Below, piece by piece: positions 44,730 through 57,719 of a DNA stretch of 64,000 bases. Below the pieces are notes generated by a model. The model was not told where the DNA came from and made no database searches. It worked only from the letters and a program-made list of their open reading frames with translations. Numbering within the stretch: the first letter of the stretch is position 1; every line of letters begins with the position of its first letter. The translations under genes and the position numbers were made by a program. Origin of the DNA: Sophora flavescens (Eukaryota > Streptophyta > Magnoliopsida > Fabales > Fabaceae); assembly GCA_030762895.1 (NCBI GenBank), contig CM061062.1, positions 291,010,985 through 291,074,984 on the forward strand, read 5' to 3'.

Positions 44730-44867
44730 ACAAAAAACACGGCAAGACCAAATGGAATCAAAGAAGTTGAGAGAAATAATAAACAAATAACAGAAAAATG
44801 AAAAAAATAAAATCAACTGAACCAATCAATCAAATTCCCTAAAAATTAGGAAAATTGGTTGTGCCAA

Positions 44868-44884
44868 TCCCCGCAACGGCGCCA
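44868..44884 (-). other. Primer-binding site of element C, one base short
   Basis: tRNA-Asp-type site on the minus strand lacking one G relative to B, D and E. Confidence 0.85.
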
Positions 44885-44890
44885 AAAACT

Positions 44891-46291
44891 TGTTGGCTCA
44901 CCGGCAAGTGTACCGGGTCGTCGAAAGTAATAAAATAACACGGTAAGAAATTACCGAGGTCGAACACAAGGATTGGGCTACCAATTCAACTAATTCGTGA
45001 GAAGTTCGATAAGTTGGTTAAGTAACAGAAAGTGGTTGAGAGAGAGAGATTATTATCGCAATTCAATAACAAATCAAATAAAGCTAAGGTTTTAAAATCA
45101 GAAATTAAAATATCCAAGGTCTCAAATCCACCTACCCAATCATGTATAGTACCCAAGTGATGATGAATTCCTCCCTAAGTTCAATTACAATGTCAACCGG
45201 GACCCCCAATTTCTCCTATATCCACCGTCGTGCTCAATAGGACGTATTCGACGAGTGGATTAATTACTTACTAGGTCTCATAATCCTAATCTCGAATTCT
45301 ATTAATTCTTGTTCCCTATAAGGTTGCACTAATCTCCTACTCACTCTCGTGCAATATTCGATTAGTGATCCCAATTCAAGTTCTAAAACGCGAATCGCCG
45401 ATCAGCCTCAACACGTTTAACCAGTTAATCATGCAATACATATGATCAACGCATTCAAATCAGAATTGGAAAACATTCATTGAGAGAAGGGGAGAAAAAC
45501 ATACATCACATGAACACTATACCGCCATGGGCAGCTTCATTGATCCCTCGGACGAGGGGATTAGTTCTTCATGCCTGTGACGACGCACAAACAATCCGAC
45601 ATAATCTCCATAATAAAATAAAATAAGAAAAAGGGAGACATAGCTCCAGAAGAAAACAAGGATTCGTAACTAAACTGATCTAAACAAGTGGAAAAACTTG
45701 GATCCCCCAATTCTGATTTGAAACAACCTTTAAATAAGGATTCTGGTTCTTGCCCGCTCGCGAGGCGAGCATCTCTCCCGAGGCGAATTTTAGTTTTGGC
45801 ACGCATTCAAATTGGGACTCTCACGAGGCGAGAGTGTGTTTCGCAGGGCGAGACTTCAATTCTAGGCTGTGACCTTCATCACGGCTAGGCCGTGATGGTC
45901 TCTGACTTCCAGGTCTCCATGATTCGCGAGGCGAGCATCCTGTTCGCGGGGCGATCCAGAGTGATGGCTGTTGCTGCTTTATCTGATGTTCAGGCTCGCG
46001 AGGCGAGCATCTACTCGCGAGGCGAGTATCTCCAGAAGTGCTTTTTCCACTGCTTCTTGACTTTCCTTGACTCTCAGAGCTTCACTTATTGACCTGAAAC
46101 AACAAAAGAAAACAAAAGCGTAATTCTATTCAAAATAAACTAAAAACTACTAAAAATCCCTAGAACGAGTCAAAGTCTAACTTAGGAACAAACAAGGCTA
46201 AATTTGGGCGAAAACGAGATTGAATTCGAATAATTAGCACACAAACCACAGTCTTACTAGTCATAAAACTAGATAAGGCAGAGGCTTATCA
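44891..46291 (-). repeat. 5' LTR of element C
   Basis: 1,401 bp from TGTTGGCTCACCGGC to GAGGCTTATCA; primer site on the left, target duplication GAAGA on the right. Confidence 0.93.
45729..46026 (-). promoter_or_regulatory. TATA-like box and palindrome array in C's 5' LTR
   Basis: TATTTAAAG on the minus strand (complement of 45729-45737), preceded by CTCGCGAGGCGAG-type palindromes at 45758-46026 and one TCACGGCTAGGCCGTGA of the A/B type near 45878-45894. Confidence 0.7.
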
Positions 46292-46296
46292 GAAGA
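46292..46296. other. Target-site duplication of element C, right copy (GAAGA)
   Basis: Matches 14336-14340. Confidence 0.92.
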
Positions 46297-49093
46297 ACTT
46301 CTTCCTTTGTTGATTAGTCCAACCTTGCGGTACCACATTTGAAGATTTGAAATTGGCCATGTCCACGAACCAAGGAGAGAAGTTTTCAATGAATGCAAAC
46401 AGTTTTTCATCAGGAAATTCTTCCTTGATGTCTAATAATTCATCCTTGGTGTCGGGATTGACCAACCTAGATAAGTGGTCCGCTACACCATTCTCGGATC
46501 CCTTCCCGTCCTTAATATCTAGGTCAAATTCCTGCAAAAGAAGAATCCACCGAATTAATCTAGGTTTGGCCTCTTGTTTTGTCATCAAGTGTTTTATGGC
46601 CGCATGATCTGTGAAAACAACAATCTTAGATCCCACAATATAAGATATAAACTTATCTAGGGCAAATACCACAGCAAGTAATTCCTTTTCAGTGGTGGAA
46701 TAATTAGCTTGTGCCTCATTCAAAACCTTACTTGCATAATAAATGACATGAGCTAATTTTTCCACCTTTTGTCCCAAAACAGCCCCCACCGCATAATCAC
46801 TAGCATCATACATGATTTCAAATGGAAAATTCCAATTAGGTGCAGTGATTATGGGTGCGGTGACAAGCATATTTTTTAGAATAGTGAAGGCATTTAAACA
46901 AGAAGCATTAAATTCAAAGGATACATCCTTCACAAGAAGGTCACAAAGCGGCCTTGCGATTTTGGAGAAGTCCTTGATGAATCTCCGGTAGAACCCGGCA
47001 TGCCCCAAGAAACTCCTCACCCACTTTACATGGGTTGGTGGAGGAAGCTTCTCAATCAACTCGATCTTGGCTTTATCAACCTCAATCCCCCTTTGGGAGA
47101 TTTTGTGCCCCAAGACTATACCTTCCTTGACCATGAAGTGGCATTTCTCCCAATTGAGCACAAGGTTAGTATCTTGGCACCTTTTTAGCACCAAAGTCAA
47201 GTTCTTCAAGCAATTGTCATATGAAGTCCCAAAGACCGAGAAGTCATCCATGAACACCTCAATGCATTTCTCCACCATGTCCAAGAAAATAGAAAGCATG
47301 CACCTTTGGAAAGTGGCAGGGGCGTTGCACAATCCAAAGGGTATCCTCCTATAGGCAAAGACTCCATAGGGACAAGTGAAGGCCGTCTTCTCTTGGTCTT
47401 GAGGATCCGCCACAATTTGATTATAGCCGGAGTAACCATCCAAGAAACAATAGTACTCATATCCGGCTAACCTCTCAAGCATTTGATCAATGAAGGGGAG
47501 AGGGAAGTGATCCTTCCTTGTCGCCTCATTCAGTCTTCTATAATCGATGCGTACTCTCCACCCCGTGATGGTCCTTGTTGGGATCAATTCATTGCTTTCG
47601 TTGACCACCACGGTTGTGCCACCTTTCTTTGGGACCACATGAATTGGACTAACCCATTTGCTATCCGAGATTGGATAGATGATTCCGACATCCAAAAGTT
47701 TAATCACTTCCTTACGCACGGCTTCTTTCATGATGGGATTTAGCCGTCTTTGTGGTTGAACCACCGGCTTATAACCATCCTCCATCAAAATTGTATGCAT
47801 GCATAGGGAGGGGCTTATACCTTTTAGGTCCGAGATCTTCCACCCAATGGCGGATTTGTGTTCCCTAAGAACTCTCAACAACTTCTCCTCTTCATCCTTT
47901 TTCAAGGCATTGCTAATGATCACCGGGTGTTGTCCCTTCTCCCCCAAGAATGCATACCTTAAGTGGGTTGGTAGTTGCTTCAACTCCGGTGTCTTGCCAT
48001 CTTCCTCCATTCCTTCCTTGTTGAGCTTCTCCTTTGCACATTCATCCCTTGGGAGACTCGGTAAGGCTTCCATGTTTTTTAAGCATTCAAGATAGTCCTC
48101 ATCCCCCAAAGGGTCTTTTTCCTCACTATCATCATCATGGGATTTTACCAACACTTGTGCAAGTGATGAACCATGGGCTTCTCTAGTGGTCTTTTCCTTG
48201 ACAATTGAATCCACCACATCCACTCGATACACATCCGACCTCTCCGCGAGGTGCTTCATTGCTTCAAAGACATTGAAGACTACATTCTCATCTTGCACAC
48301 GAAGGGTGAGCTTCCCTTGTTGCACATCTATCAGAGCACGCCCAGTGGCCAAGAAGGGCCTCCCCAATATGAGAGGGATCTCGGCATCTTCATCCATATC
48401 AAGCACCACAAAATCTGCCGGGAATATGAATTTATCCACCTTCACTAGCAAGTCTTCGACCACCCCATAAGGATATTTTATAGAGCGATCGGCTAGTTGG
48501 AGCGACATCCGTGTATCCTTGGCTTCCTTGATCCCCAACTTCTTCATCATAGAGAGGGGCATCAAGTTGATGCTTGCCCCTTGATCACACAACGCCTTCC
48601 CTATATTCATCTCCCCAATAGTGCATGGTATCGAAAAAGAACCGGGATCCTTCAACTTTGGAGGGAGTTTTCTTTGAAGGATGGCACTACACTCCTCGGT
48701 CAAAGCAACCGTTTCCTCATCCACTATTTTCCGCTTCTTGGAGAGAAGCTCCTTCATAAATCGGGCATAAGACGACATTTGTTCCAGGGCTTCCGCAAAT
48801 GGAATGTTGATCTGAAGTTTGCGGAAGACATCAAGGAATTTACTGAACTGTTTATCCTGTAGAGGCTTCTTCAATCTTTCAGGATATGGTACCTTCATGA
48901 AGGGGGGGAGGTCTTTGGGTTCAACCCACTTCTTTCTTCGGAACTCTTCATCTACAAGTTTTAACCTTCCCCCTTGCTCCGGTGCCTTGTCTCTTGCCAA
49001 ATCCTCTTCCCTCGGTTGCTCTTCCTCAACATGTGGTTGTTCCGAGGCTTCAACTTCCGGAGAACTAGTTGCACCCCTGTTAGATCCCAACAC
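46292..49093 (-). pseudogene. pol: Element B protease, reverse transcriptase and RNase H (5' part of pol)
   Basis: A 934-codon open stretch. Order on the minus strand: protease with CDQGASINLMPLSM (D then QGA where LGA is usual), RT with DYRRLNEATRKDHFPLPF, FLDGYSGYNQI and the catalytic FMDDFSVFG, then RNase H with MYDASDYAVGA, TTEKELLAVVFA and FTDHAAIKHL, then VADHLSRL. The frame is unbroken to C's insertion at 46291 and continues into the integrase at 14340. The start at 49093 is not a real start: the frame follows directly from gag after a TAA. Confidence 0.92.
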
Positions 49094-50599
49094 CCTACCG
49101 CTTCTAGTTGTTACGGCAATGCATTAGTTCTTAGGGTTGTTCTCGGTATCACCTGGGAGAGTGCCTGGGAGACGCTCATTTAGTTGCTTTGCTAGCTGAG
49201 CTATCTGCGTCTCTAGATTCTGAATTGCTGACCCTGTATGAGTTGCCAACTTGTCAATGGCTGTGCTTGTATTGATTGACAACTTCTCAACTGTCGCACT
49301 CATCTTCTCAAAAGCCAACTCCCAAGGTTGTCTTCCACCATCTGTTATTTGCAATTGATTAGTCGCCGGAAGAGCCTGCTGAGTATTGCGCTGCTGGATT
49401 CCAATGTTTGGCCTCAGACCCTGTTGAGGTTGTTGTTGCCAATTCTGTTGAGGTTGCTGTTGCCCGGCTAGACCACCACTAGCATTACTCCAAGCGAAAC
49501 CTGGATGGTCTCTCCTCATATACCCCCTATTCTGATTCTGACTGTAGTCATTCTGTCTGTTCCTCTGATAGTTGTTCTGGGGTACAGTGTCATAGAAATT
49601 GTGGCATGAGTCCACATGTTCCTGAGAGAAGTTGAGCAGACAACTCTGAGTGTCATGATCTCCATTACAATTGTCACAACCCGGAGGCATCCCCTCGTGT
49701 ATCACATTAACCTTTTTGTTCCCCGATAATGCCGCATTCTGCATCTTCAACAGTCTATTTTGCTCTAGAATGGCTTCCATTGTTGCAGAACTGACTCCAC
49801 TTGAGGTTTCCCTACCACGGTTGTAATCATTGTATGACATCTTCTCCAATAATGCCCATCCATCCTCAGCTGATAAATAAGAAAAGGAACCGCCAGCTGC
49901 GACATATCAATTCATCTGGTAGCGTCCCCTCAACCCGTTAAAGAAATGCTGAACCTTGGAGACCGGGTCAAAGAAAGTCGAGGGACATCTTCTCAAGAGC
50001 ACATTATACCTCTCCCAAGCTTCATTATAAGTTTCATCCTCTGTCTGCCTGAAAGATGTAACGACTACTCTTGCTTGTGCCGCTTTCTGAGGAGGGAAAT
50101 ATTTGGTTAGGTACTTTTGTGCCATTTGCTCCCAAGTTCTGATACTGTACCTATCCAAGCTATCAACCCAATCGCGAGTGACATCCCTAAGAGAGAGAGG
50201 GAAAAGCCGCAAGCGAAACTCATCTTGAGAGACTCCTCTTGTCTTCTGCAAGTCACACGCTTCAAGGAAGTGAGTGATGTGTCTATGAGGGTCTTGTTTG
50301 CCACTGCCATCAAACTGATTCTCACGGATATGGGCTGTGACACATCCTTCCACTCTGAAGGAGTCTGTATTCAAGTTGCCCCTCATGATAGAAGAAGCAC
50401 AATCCTCTAAATTGGGTAGATCGTACTCGAAGAGAGGTTTGTAACGAGGAGGAGGAGGAGGAGGGTTTTCTTCAGTCATGCCCTCTATTTTAATACCTTC
50501 AAGTCTCTTTCGTTCCCTGGCTTCTTTCCTTAATCTCGTCTCGGTCCTGGTGATCTCTGAATCAAATAGCAAGTCCTCTTGTGGAAGGGCACCTCGCAT
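49094..50599 (-). pseudogene. gag: Element B gag
   Basis: Start chosen at the ATG of MRGALPQEDLLFDSEITR (50599), matching the A, C and D starts. Capsid blocks and the zinc knuckle CDNCNGDHDTQSC are present, then a Gln/Asn-rich linker. Two in-frame stops, TGA at 49907-49909 and TAA at 49124-49126, are the only lesions; the frame is otherwise one ORF from gag through RNase H. Readthrough is not suggested because C has sense codons at both places. Confidence 0.9.
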
Positions 50600-50737
50600 A
50601 CAAAAACAAGGCAAGACCAAGTGGAATCAAAGAAGCAGAGAGAAATAATAGTAATTAAATAACAGAAAATAAAAAATAAGAGTTAGCTTAACCAAGCAAT
50701 CAAATTTCCTAAAAATTAGGAAAATTGGTTGTGCCAA
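50600..50737 (-). other. Element B leader between primer site and gag
   Basis: T-rich untranslated leader of about 140 nt on the minus strand. A packaging signal would be expected here, but I cannot identify one. Confidence 0.5.
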
Positions 50738-50755
50738 TCCCCGGCAGCGGCGCCA
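50738..50755 (-). other. Primer-binding site of element B
   Basis: TGGCGCCGCTGCCGGGGA on the minus strand, one change from the tRNA-Asp-type site of the other elements. Confidence 0.92.
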
Positions 50756-50761
50756 AAAACT

Positions 50762-52111
50762 TGTTGAGTCACCGGCAAGTGTACCGGGTCGTCGCAAGTA
50801 ATAAAACACGGTAAATAATTACTGAGGTCGAACACAAGGATTGGGCTTCCAATTCTACCAATTCGCGAGAAATTAGATAAGTTGGCCAAGTAACAGCAAG
50901 TGGTTAAGAATGGAGAGAAAATAGGATCGCAATTCAAATAACAAATCAATTAAAAATATGGTATTAAAATCTGGAATTAAAGACATCTAAGGTCACAAAT
51001 CCACCTACCCAATCATGCATAGTACCCAAGTGATGATGATCCTCTCCCTAGGTTCAATTTTAATGTCAACCGGGACCCCCAATTTCTCCTAAATTCACTG
51101 CCGTGCTCAATAGGACGTATTCAACGATTGGCTTAATTACTTGCTACAGTCTCATAACCCAATCATCGAACTCGATTAAATCTTGTTCCCTATATGGTTG
51201 CACTAATCTCCTACTCACTCTCATGCAATATTCAATTAGTGATCCCAATTCAAGTTCTAAACACGAATTGCCTATCAAGCCTCATCACGTTAACTACTCG
51301 ATTACGCATGCATATAATCAACGCAATGAAATCAGAATTGGAAAACAAGAATTGAGTTAAAGGAGAGAGATATAAATCACATTGAATCACTACACCACCA
51401 TGGGTGGATTCATTGATCCCTTAGACAAGGGGATTAGTTCCTCATGTTCGTAATAATGACAAACGAACAATCGGAATTCATCATAATTCTCAACAAGAAA
51501 AAGAAAATAGGGAGACGCAGCTCCAAAATAAGGATTCAAAATAGATCTAAAAGAATAGTTCTGATAAAAAAGTATCTGTTTTTTTGCCTGCATTGCTTTA
51601 TTTATAGGGAGGCCACGCGTCACGGCCGTGAGCCTCATCACGGCCAGGCCGTGACACATTCTGGAATGGGTGCACTTTCAAATCTGGGGCATCACGGCCG
51701 TGAGCCTCATCACGGCTAGTCCGTGATCAGTTCTGCCTGGCCTGTCACGGCCGTGATGTGTATCACGACTAGGTCGTGACCTCTTCTGTCTCTACCAACT
51801 GTTCTGTCACGACCGTGATAGGGATCACGGCCAGGCCGTGACAGATTCTGACTTTTGCCTTCTGCTCTGCTTGATCATGGTCGTGATGGACTCTGTTTGG
51901 ATCATATTCTTCACTTTTCAAGATCTATCCATCAACGCTCCCTCAAGGCTAATTTCTGCGCATTTTTCCTTAAATTCCTGCAAAACAACACCAAGAAACC
52001 ACTTCACCCGTTCCAAGGGAAAAACTAACAAAAATCAGCTAATTGTGCCTAAACTATATGAAAAATGCATGCGAAAGTGCACATGAAATATGATGTAAAA
52101 TCACACTATCA
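50762..52111 (-). repeat. 5' LTR of element B
   Basis: 1,350 bp from TGTTGAGTCACCGGC to ACACTATCA. Primer site on the left and AGGAG on the right show it is the 5' LTR. TATA at 51600-51606 (complement), palindromes at 51618-51895; this copy has one fewer palindrome unit than the 3' LTR. Confidence 0.93.
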
Positions 52112-52116
52112 AGGAG
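52112..52116. other. Target-site duplication of element B, right copy (AGGAG)
   Basis: Matches 9912-9916. Confidence 0.92.
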
Positions 52117-55100
52117 CTGCCACCATATTTTAAGGTACCCTACCCTCAAAGGTTGAAGAAGGAGGAAAAAGACCAACAATTCTCTAAGTTCTTGGATGTG
52201 TTCAAAAAGTTGCAAATCAACATCCCTTTTACCGAAGCTCTTCAACAAATGCCTTCCTATGCCAAGTTTATGAAGGAGATTCTTACTAACAAGAGGAAGT
52301 GGAAGGAGGAGACGGTCATGCTCACTGAAGAATGTAGTGCTAAACTCCAAAGGAAGTTACCGGGGAAGATGAAGGATCCGGGTAGCTTTACTATTCCATG
52401 CATTATTGGTCATTTGAACATTGGAAGAGCATTGTGTGATCTTGGTGCAAGCATCAACCTTATGCCGCTCTCCATTTTCAAGAAGCTGGGAATTGGTGAA
52501 GTCAAGCCAACCGGGATTTCTCTCTAATTGGCGGATCGTTCCATTACTTATCCTTATGGTGTAGTGGAGGATCTATTGGTTAAAGTAGACAAATTCATCT
52601 TTCCGGCAGATTTTGTGGTATTGGATATAGCGGAAGATAGTGAGACTCCGTTAATTCTTGGAAGACCATTCCTGGCCACGGGTAGAGCTTTGATTGATGT
52701 AAATCAAGGGGAGTTGGTACTTAGAGTTCAAGATGAAAAGGTCACCTTCATTGTTTTTGAAGCAATGAGGCATCCAAGCGACAAAGATACTTGTATGAGT
52801 ATGGACCTTGTTGATTCATTGACTGACAAGGGTGTGCAACAAACTTTGGAAGATTCATTGGAAGCGGCCCTTATGGTTGAGGATGTAGAGGAAGAGGTAT
52901 GTGCAGAAGAAGTTGATTTCATGGTTAAATCCCTTGAGGCTTGTCTGGTTTTGGATAATGATGAAGACAAAGTTGTGGAGGATGTGCGGATTGAAGACAA
53001 GGGTGAACCACCTGTGCTAGAGTTGAAAGAACTTCCGTCCCATCTCCGTTATGCTTTCCTTGGGGTGAACTCTTCATTCCCGGTAATCATTAGTAGCGGG
53101 TTGAACTCCTTAGAAGAAGAGAAGCTGTTAAGGGTGCTTAGGGAGCATAAATCTGCAATTGGGTGGTCTATGTCCGACTTGAAAGGGATAAGTCCCTCAT
53201 TCTGCATGCACAAAATCTTGTGGAGGAAAAATTCAAGCCGGTTAGACAACCCCAAAGAAGACTCAACCCAAACATGAAGGAAGTTGTAAGGAAGGAGGTT
53301 GTGAAGCTTTTGGATGCGGGCATAATCTATCCAATCTCCGATAGCCCATGGGTGAGTCCGGTCCAAGTTGTTCCCAAGAAAGGGGGGATGATGGTGGTTG
53401 CAAATGAAAAAAATGAACTCATCCCCTCAAGGACTGTTTTTGGATGGAGAGTATGTATTGATTACAGAAGGTTGAATGAGGCCACCAGAAAAGATCACTT
53501 TCCCTTACCCTTCATTGATCAGATGTTAGAGAGATTGGCGGGCCATGCTTTCTATTGCTTCCTTGATGGATACTTAGGGTATAACCAGATTGTGGTAGAC
53601 CCAAGGGACCAAGAGAAGATAGCTTTCACTTGTCCTTATGGCGTCTATGCATACCGGAGGATGCCATTCGGGTTGTGTAATGCACCCGCCACTTTTCAAA
53701 GGTGCATGCTTTCCATATTCTCTGATATGACTGAAAAATTCATTGAGGTATTTATGGATGATTTTTCTGTGTTTGGTAATTCTTTTGATAATTGTCTGAA
53801 AAATCTTGCATGTGTTTTGAAAAGATGCCAAGAAACTAACATTGTCCTAAATTGGGAAAAATGTCATTTCATGGTTAGGGAAGGTATAGTTCTTGGTCGT
53901 AAGATCTCATCACGGGGGATGGAAGTTGATAAAGCAAAAATTGAAGTAATTGAAAAACTTCCTCCTCCCATAAATGTGAAAGGTGTTAGAAGCTTCTTAG
54001 GGAACGCAGGTTTCTATAGGAGATTTATAAAGGACTTTTCAAAGATTGTGAAACCCTTATGCAAGCTCTTAGTAGTTGATGCTTCTTTTGTATTTGATGA
54101 TGATTGCATGCATGCTTTCCAACTATTGAAAGAAAAACTCACCACCGCACCGGTCATTGCACCTCCAGATTGGAGTTTGCCATTTGAGTTAATGTGTGAT
54201 GCAAGCGACTATGCGGTGGGAGCCATTTTAGGACAGAGGAAAAATAAAGTGTTGCATGTTATTTACTATGTCAGTCGTGTGTTGAATGATGCTCAATTGA
54301 ACTATACCACGACTGAAAAAGAATTGCTTGCTGTGGTGTTTGCATTTGATAAATTTAGATCTTACTTGATTGGCTCTAAAACTACTGTGTACACTGATCA
54401 TTCTGCTTTGAAGTATCTCATGACTAAACAGGATGCCAAGCCAAGGCTCATTAGGTGGGTACTACTGCTCCAAGAGTTTGATTTGGAAATAAAGGACAAG
54501 AAAGGCGTGAAGAATGTGGTAGCCGACCATTTGTCTAGGCTTCCGCAAACAGATGTTCAAGCAAAAGTTGAGCTGCCAATTCAAGAGGAATTCCTAGATG
54601 AAAAGTTGTTTATGGTGCAAGTGGCACCTTGGTTTGCGGACATTGCAAACTACAAGGATGCTAACAAGATTCCGAAGGACTTCAATGCACAGAAAAGGAA
54701 GAAGCTCATCCATGATGCTAAATATTATGTGTGGGATGAGCCTTACCTTTTCAAAAGAGGTTCTGATGGAATTCTGAGAAGATGCATTCCGGAAGAGGAG
54801 ATTAATGGGGTGTTGACTCATTGTCACAACTCACCCTATGGAGGACACTTTGGTGGTGAAAGAACCGCCATGAAGGTCTTGCAAAGTGGGTTGTTTTGGT
54901 CCACCATTTTTAAAGACTCTAGAGCTTGGGTGATGAGGTGTGACAAGTGTCAGAGAACCAGAAATATATCCAGAAGGAATGAGATGCCCTTGAAGGGTAT
55001 TTTGGAGGTGGAGCTCTTTGATGTGTGGGGGATCGACTTCATGGGTCCTTTCCCTTCATCTTACAACAACAAATACATTCTGGTTGCAGTTGACTATGTG

Positions 55101-55859
55101 AGCAAATGGGTAGAAGCTGTCCCCACTCTGAAAGATGATGCAAAAACAGTGATTAATTTTGTGAGGAAGAACATCTTTACCCGGTTTGGAACCCCTAGAG
55201 CTATTATTAGTGATGGGGGTACCCACTTCTGGAACAAAGAGTTCAATTCAGTGCTTGCCAAGTTTGGGGTGAATCATAAAGTTGCCACACCATACCACCC
55301 TCAAACTAGTGGGCAAGTGGAGTTGTCCAATCGGGAATTGAAGAGGATTTTGGAGAAAACTGTGAACAATGCTAGGAAGGATTGGGCAAAGAAATTGGAT
55401 GATGCACTTTGGGCCTATCGGACTGCATACAAAACACCTATTGGTATGTCACCTTACCAATTAGTGTTTGGTAAATCATGTCACCTTCCGGTAGAGCTCC
55501 AACATCGTGCTTTCTGGGCAGTGAAGGCCCTAAACTTTGATACAAGGCTGGCCATGGATAAGAGACTGCTTAAATTGAATGAGTTTGATGAATTCCGACT
55601 CTTGGCTTATGAGAGTGCAAGGATCTACAAGGAAAGAACAAAATTCTGGCATGACAATTACATTCTTCCCAAGCAATTTGAAGAAGGCCAGTCAGTTTTG
55701 CTCTTTAACTCACGACTCAAGCTCTTTCCGGGAAAGCTGAGATCACGGTGGTCGGGTCCATTCTATGTCAAGTCAGTTTCTCCATTTGGTGCAGTTGAGT
55801 TGGAAGATCAATCATCCGGAGATACTTTCACTGTTAATGGGCAAAGGCTCAAGCACTAC
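52117..55859 (+). pseudogene. pol: Element A pol (protease, RT, RNase H, integrase), 3' half of the split gag-pol
   Basis: Resumes in the gag frame interrupted at 9916. Protease has ALCDLGASINLMPLS near 52438. A TAA at 52525-52527 replaces Gln, and one lost base near 53215 shifts the frame. From there about 880 codons are open: RT with DYRRLNEATRKDHFPLPF and FMDDFSVFG near 53750, RNase H with CDASDYAVGAILGQ and YTDHSALKYL, VADHLSRL, integrase zinc region HCHN...CDKCQ, core GIDFMGPFP, SDGGTHF and VELSNREL for D, D, E, and SRWSGPFYV. It is cut at RLKHY by the chromovirus LTR, so only the last residues are missing. The extension after 55859 is LTR sequence. Confidence 0.92.
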
Positions 55860-56305
55860 TGTAACGCCCTTCGTTACAATAGTAACCCGAAATAGATTCA
55901 CATAAAAAAATGTCTAAATAAAATTTTCATAAATACAATTGTCTGAAAATACCTTAATGATTATTAAATTAAAATTATGGTAATAACTCCTTATGTAAAT
56001 GAAATGAATTGCCTCAAAACCCGGGCGTCCACTAAAATAACCCAACGTAAAAAATAAAATACTAACAAAGCTAGATAATAAATGAGGAAAATCGCTAAGT
56101 CTTCAGTCCTCTCTAGTTCCAATGATGTCGACCTCGTTCTCTGAAAACAACACTTTTAATGAGATATAATCCCAGTGAATAAAAATAATCGTTTGATAAA
56201 AAGGTTCGCAAATAGTGTTGTTTTCAGCCGGCGTGGTAACCGGAAAAACATTCATGGTACCCGCTAATTTTTTAAAATATTAAAAATAATAAACCTCCAA
56301 AATAA

Positions 56306-56358
<53 letters not shown>

Positions 56359-56489
56359 GTCAAGCATTTAAAGCACAAACTCATAAACTCAGCAACGGTC
56401 ACATCTCATTGCATTTAATCACATTCACCATGCAAACTCTACACAATGCAACTCCACTAACATGACTCGGTGATTCCCAGAATCATTTA

Positions 56490-56800
56490 ACTTGACTCTT
56501 TGGTTCCCATAACCTGTGTGAATCCCAGATCCACTAAGGTCTATGAGCTCATATCCATGCAATGGCGTCCCACTGCCTTCCCCATCCCAGATGGAGGTAT
56601 CTAATATTCCATCCCAGATGTGAATATTTTAATAAATTGATATCCCATCCCGGATGGTGATACCTCTCATCCTATTCCCGGAATAGAATGTACAACCGTC
56701 ACCCCTTCCCGGAAGGTGATGACCAACTCATATGCACTATACCATATTTCATCCCAGATGACTACCAAATGTCATCCCAGATGACTACCAAATATTTTCT
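56490..56800 (-). repeat. ATCCCRGATG repeat tract in the chromovirus LTR
   Basis: At least eight short ATCCCAGATG, ATCCCGGATG or TTCCCGGAA motifs are spread over 300 bp, and again in the second LTR at about 62215-62540. Confidence 0.7.
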
Positions 56801-57440
56801 CAAACTCCATGCATCAATTGCATAGACACTATAACAGGATTTAAAATACAAAACACAACCATAACATATAAGTCCTTAATATAATTTATGCTTGTTATAG
56901 TACATGTATTCACTGACAGGGGCGTGGCATATATGTGTCAATAGAAATCATCTAATATCAAACATAAATAATGTTATGCCACTGCAATAAGGTTACACAT
57001 GGTACAAAATTTGGGCATTTATTTAGCTATTTATTTTCTTTATTACTATTATTTTATTGCCTCAAACATTAACAGAATAACCAGAAAATTACACTCACTA
57101 AATCAATTCACCAAGTCACGTGAAAATATTTCAAAATTCCAAATAAGAATCGTGCACTCTAAAATCTTAATTTTTTTAATTAAACAAATCTATATGACAA
57201 AGCTTCAAATCAATTGTACCATGAAAGTGTGAGAAAATGTATTTTTACTCACCTCTCGAAGACCTCCAATGTGCTCTAAAAATCACGTATGATAAGGATT
57301 TGTGCTTCACTAAAAATTCTTCTTCCGTTTGGTGGCATTCTTGGATCTATGTTGTTACAATTACACTGACAAAGAAAGGAAGTAACCGACAAAAACGTTA
57401 ATCACCTGTGGCGCTCCTCCTTTTTCTTTTGGTTACTGAC

Positions 57441-57630
57441 CTTCAGGTACGGCGTTACACTGTTTACGGGCATCGTAAGCAGAGGTAAAAGGGGTGAAAG
57501 AGAGGAGCTTTACAACCTTACTGAACCTGTTCAAATCAGAAACACAGTTCCCAAGGGTGATTTCGTCAATGCCATAAGCCTCGAACAAGGCATAGCCAGT
57601 AGCAGATTCGTGAAGCAGGAACAGAGCCAT
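57441..57630 (-). pseudogene. Captured NOP56-like first exon inside the LTR, copy 1
   Basis: Minus strand, same sense as the element. Translates MALFLLHESATGYALFEA, then GIDEI, SDLNRF, KVVKL, TPF and KQCNAVPEG, closely resembling the N-terminus of plant NOP56 (box C/D snoRNP core protein), with about five residues missing after GIDEI. The reading frame ends at a splice-donor-like GAAG/GTCAGT (57441/57440), with a stop just inside the presumed intron. So it looks like a genomic fragment, not a cDNA. It encodes only about 63 residues and lacks the Nop domain, so it cannot act as NOP56. Confidence 0.78.
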
Positions 57631-57719
57631 TCAACACTCAAAACAAATTAAGAGAGTAATTGAAATTTGGAAGCAAACAAATAGCGTGGTGTCTCGTTTG
57701 GTCAGTCAGAAGAACATTT

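Noticed and set aside
46289..49093. Separate pol gene starting at 49093
   Set aside because: The upstream TAA is a lesion in a single gag-pol frame, and the apparent start is a GTG within a conserved protein segment.
57433..57630. Functional host NOP56 gene at this locus
   Set aside because: Only the first exon is present, it occurs at the same position in both LTRs, and no downstream exons follow.
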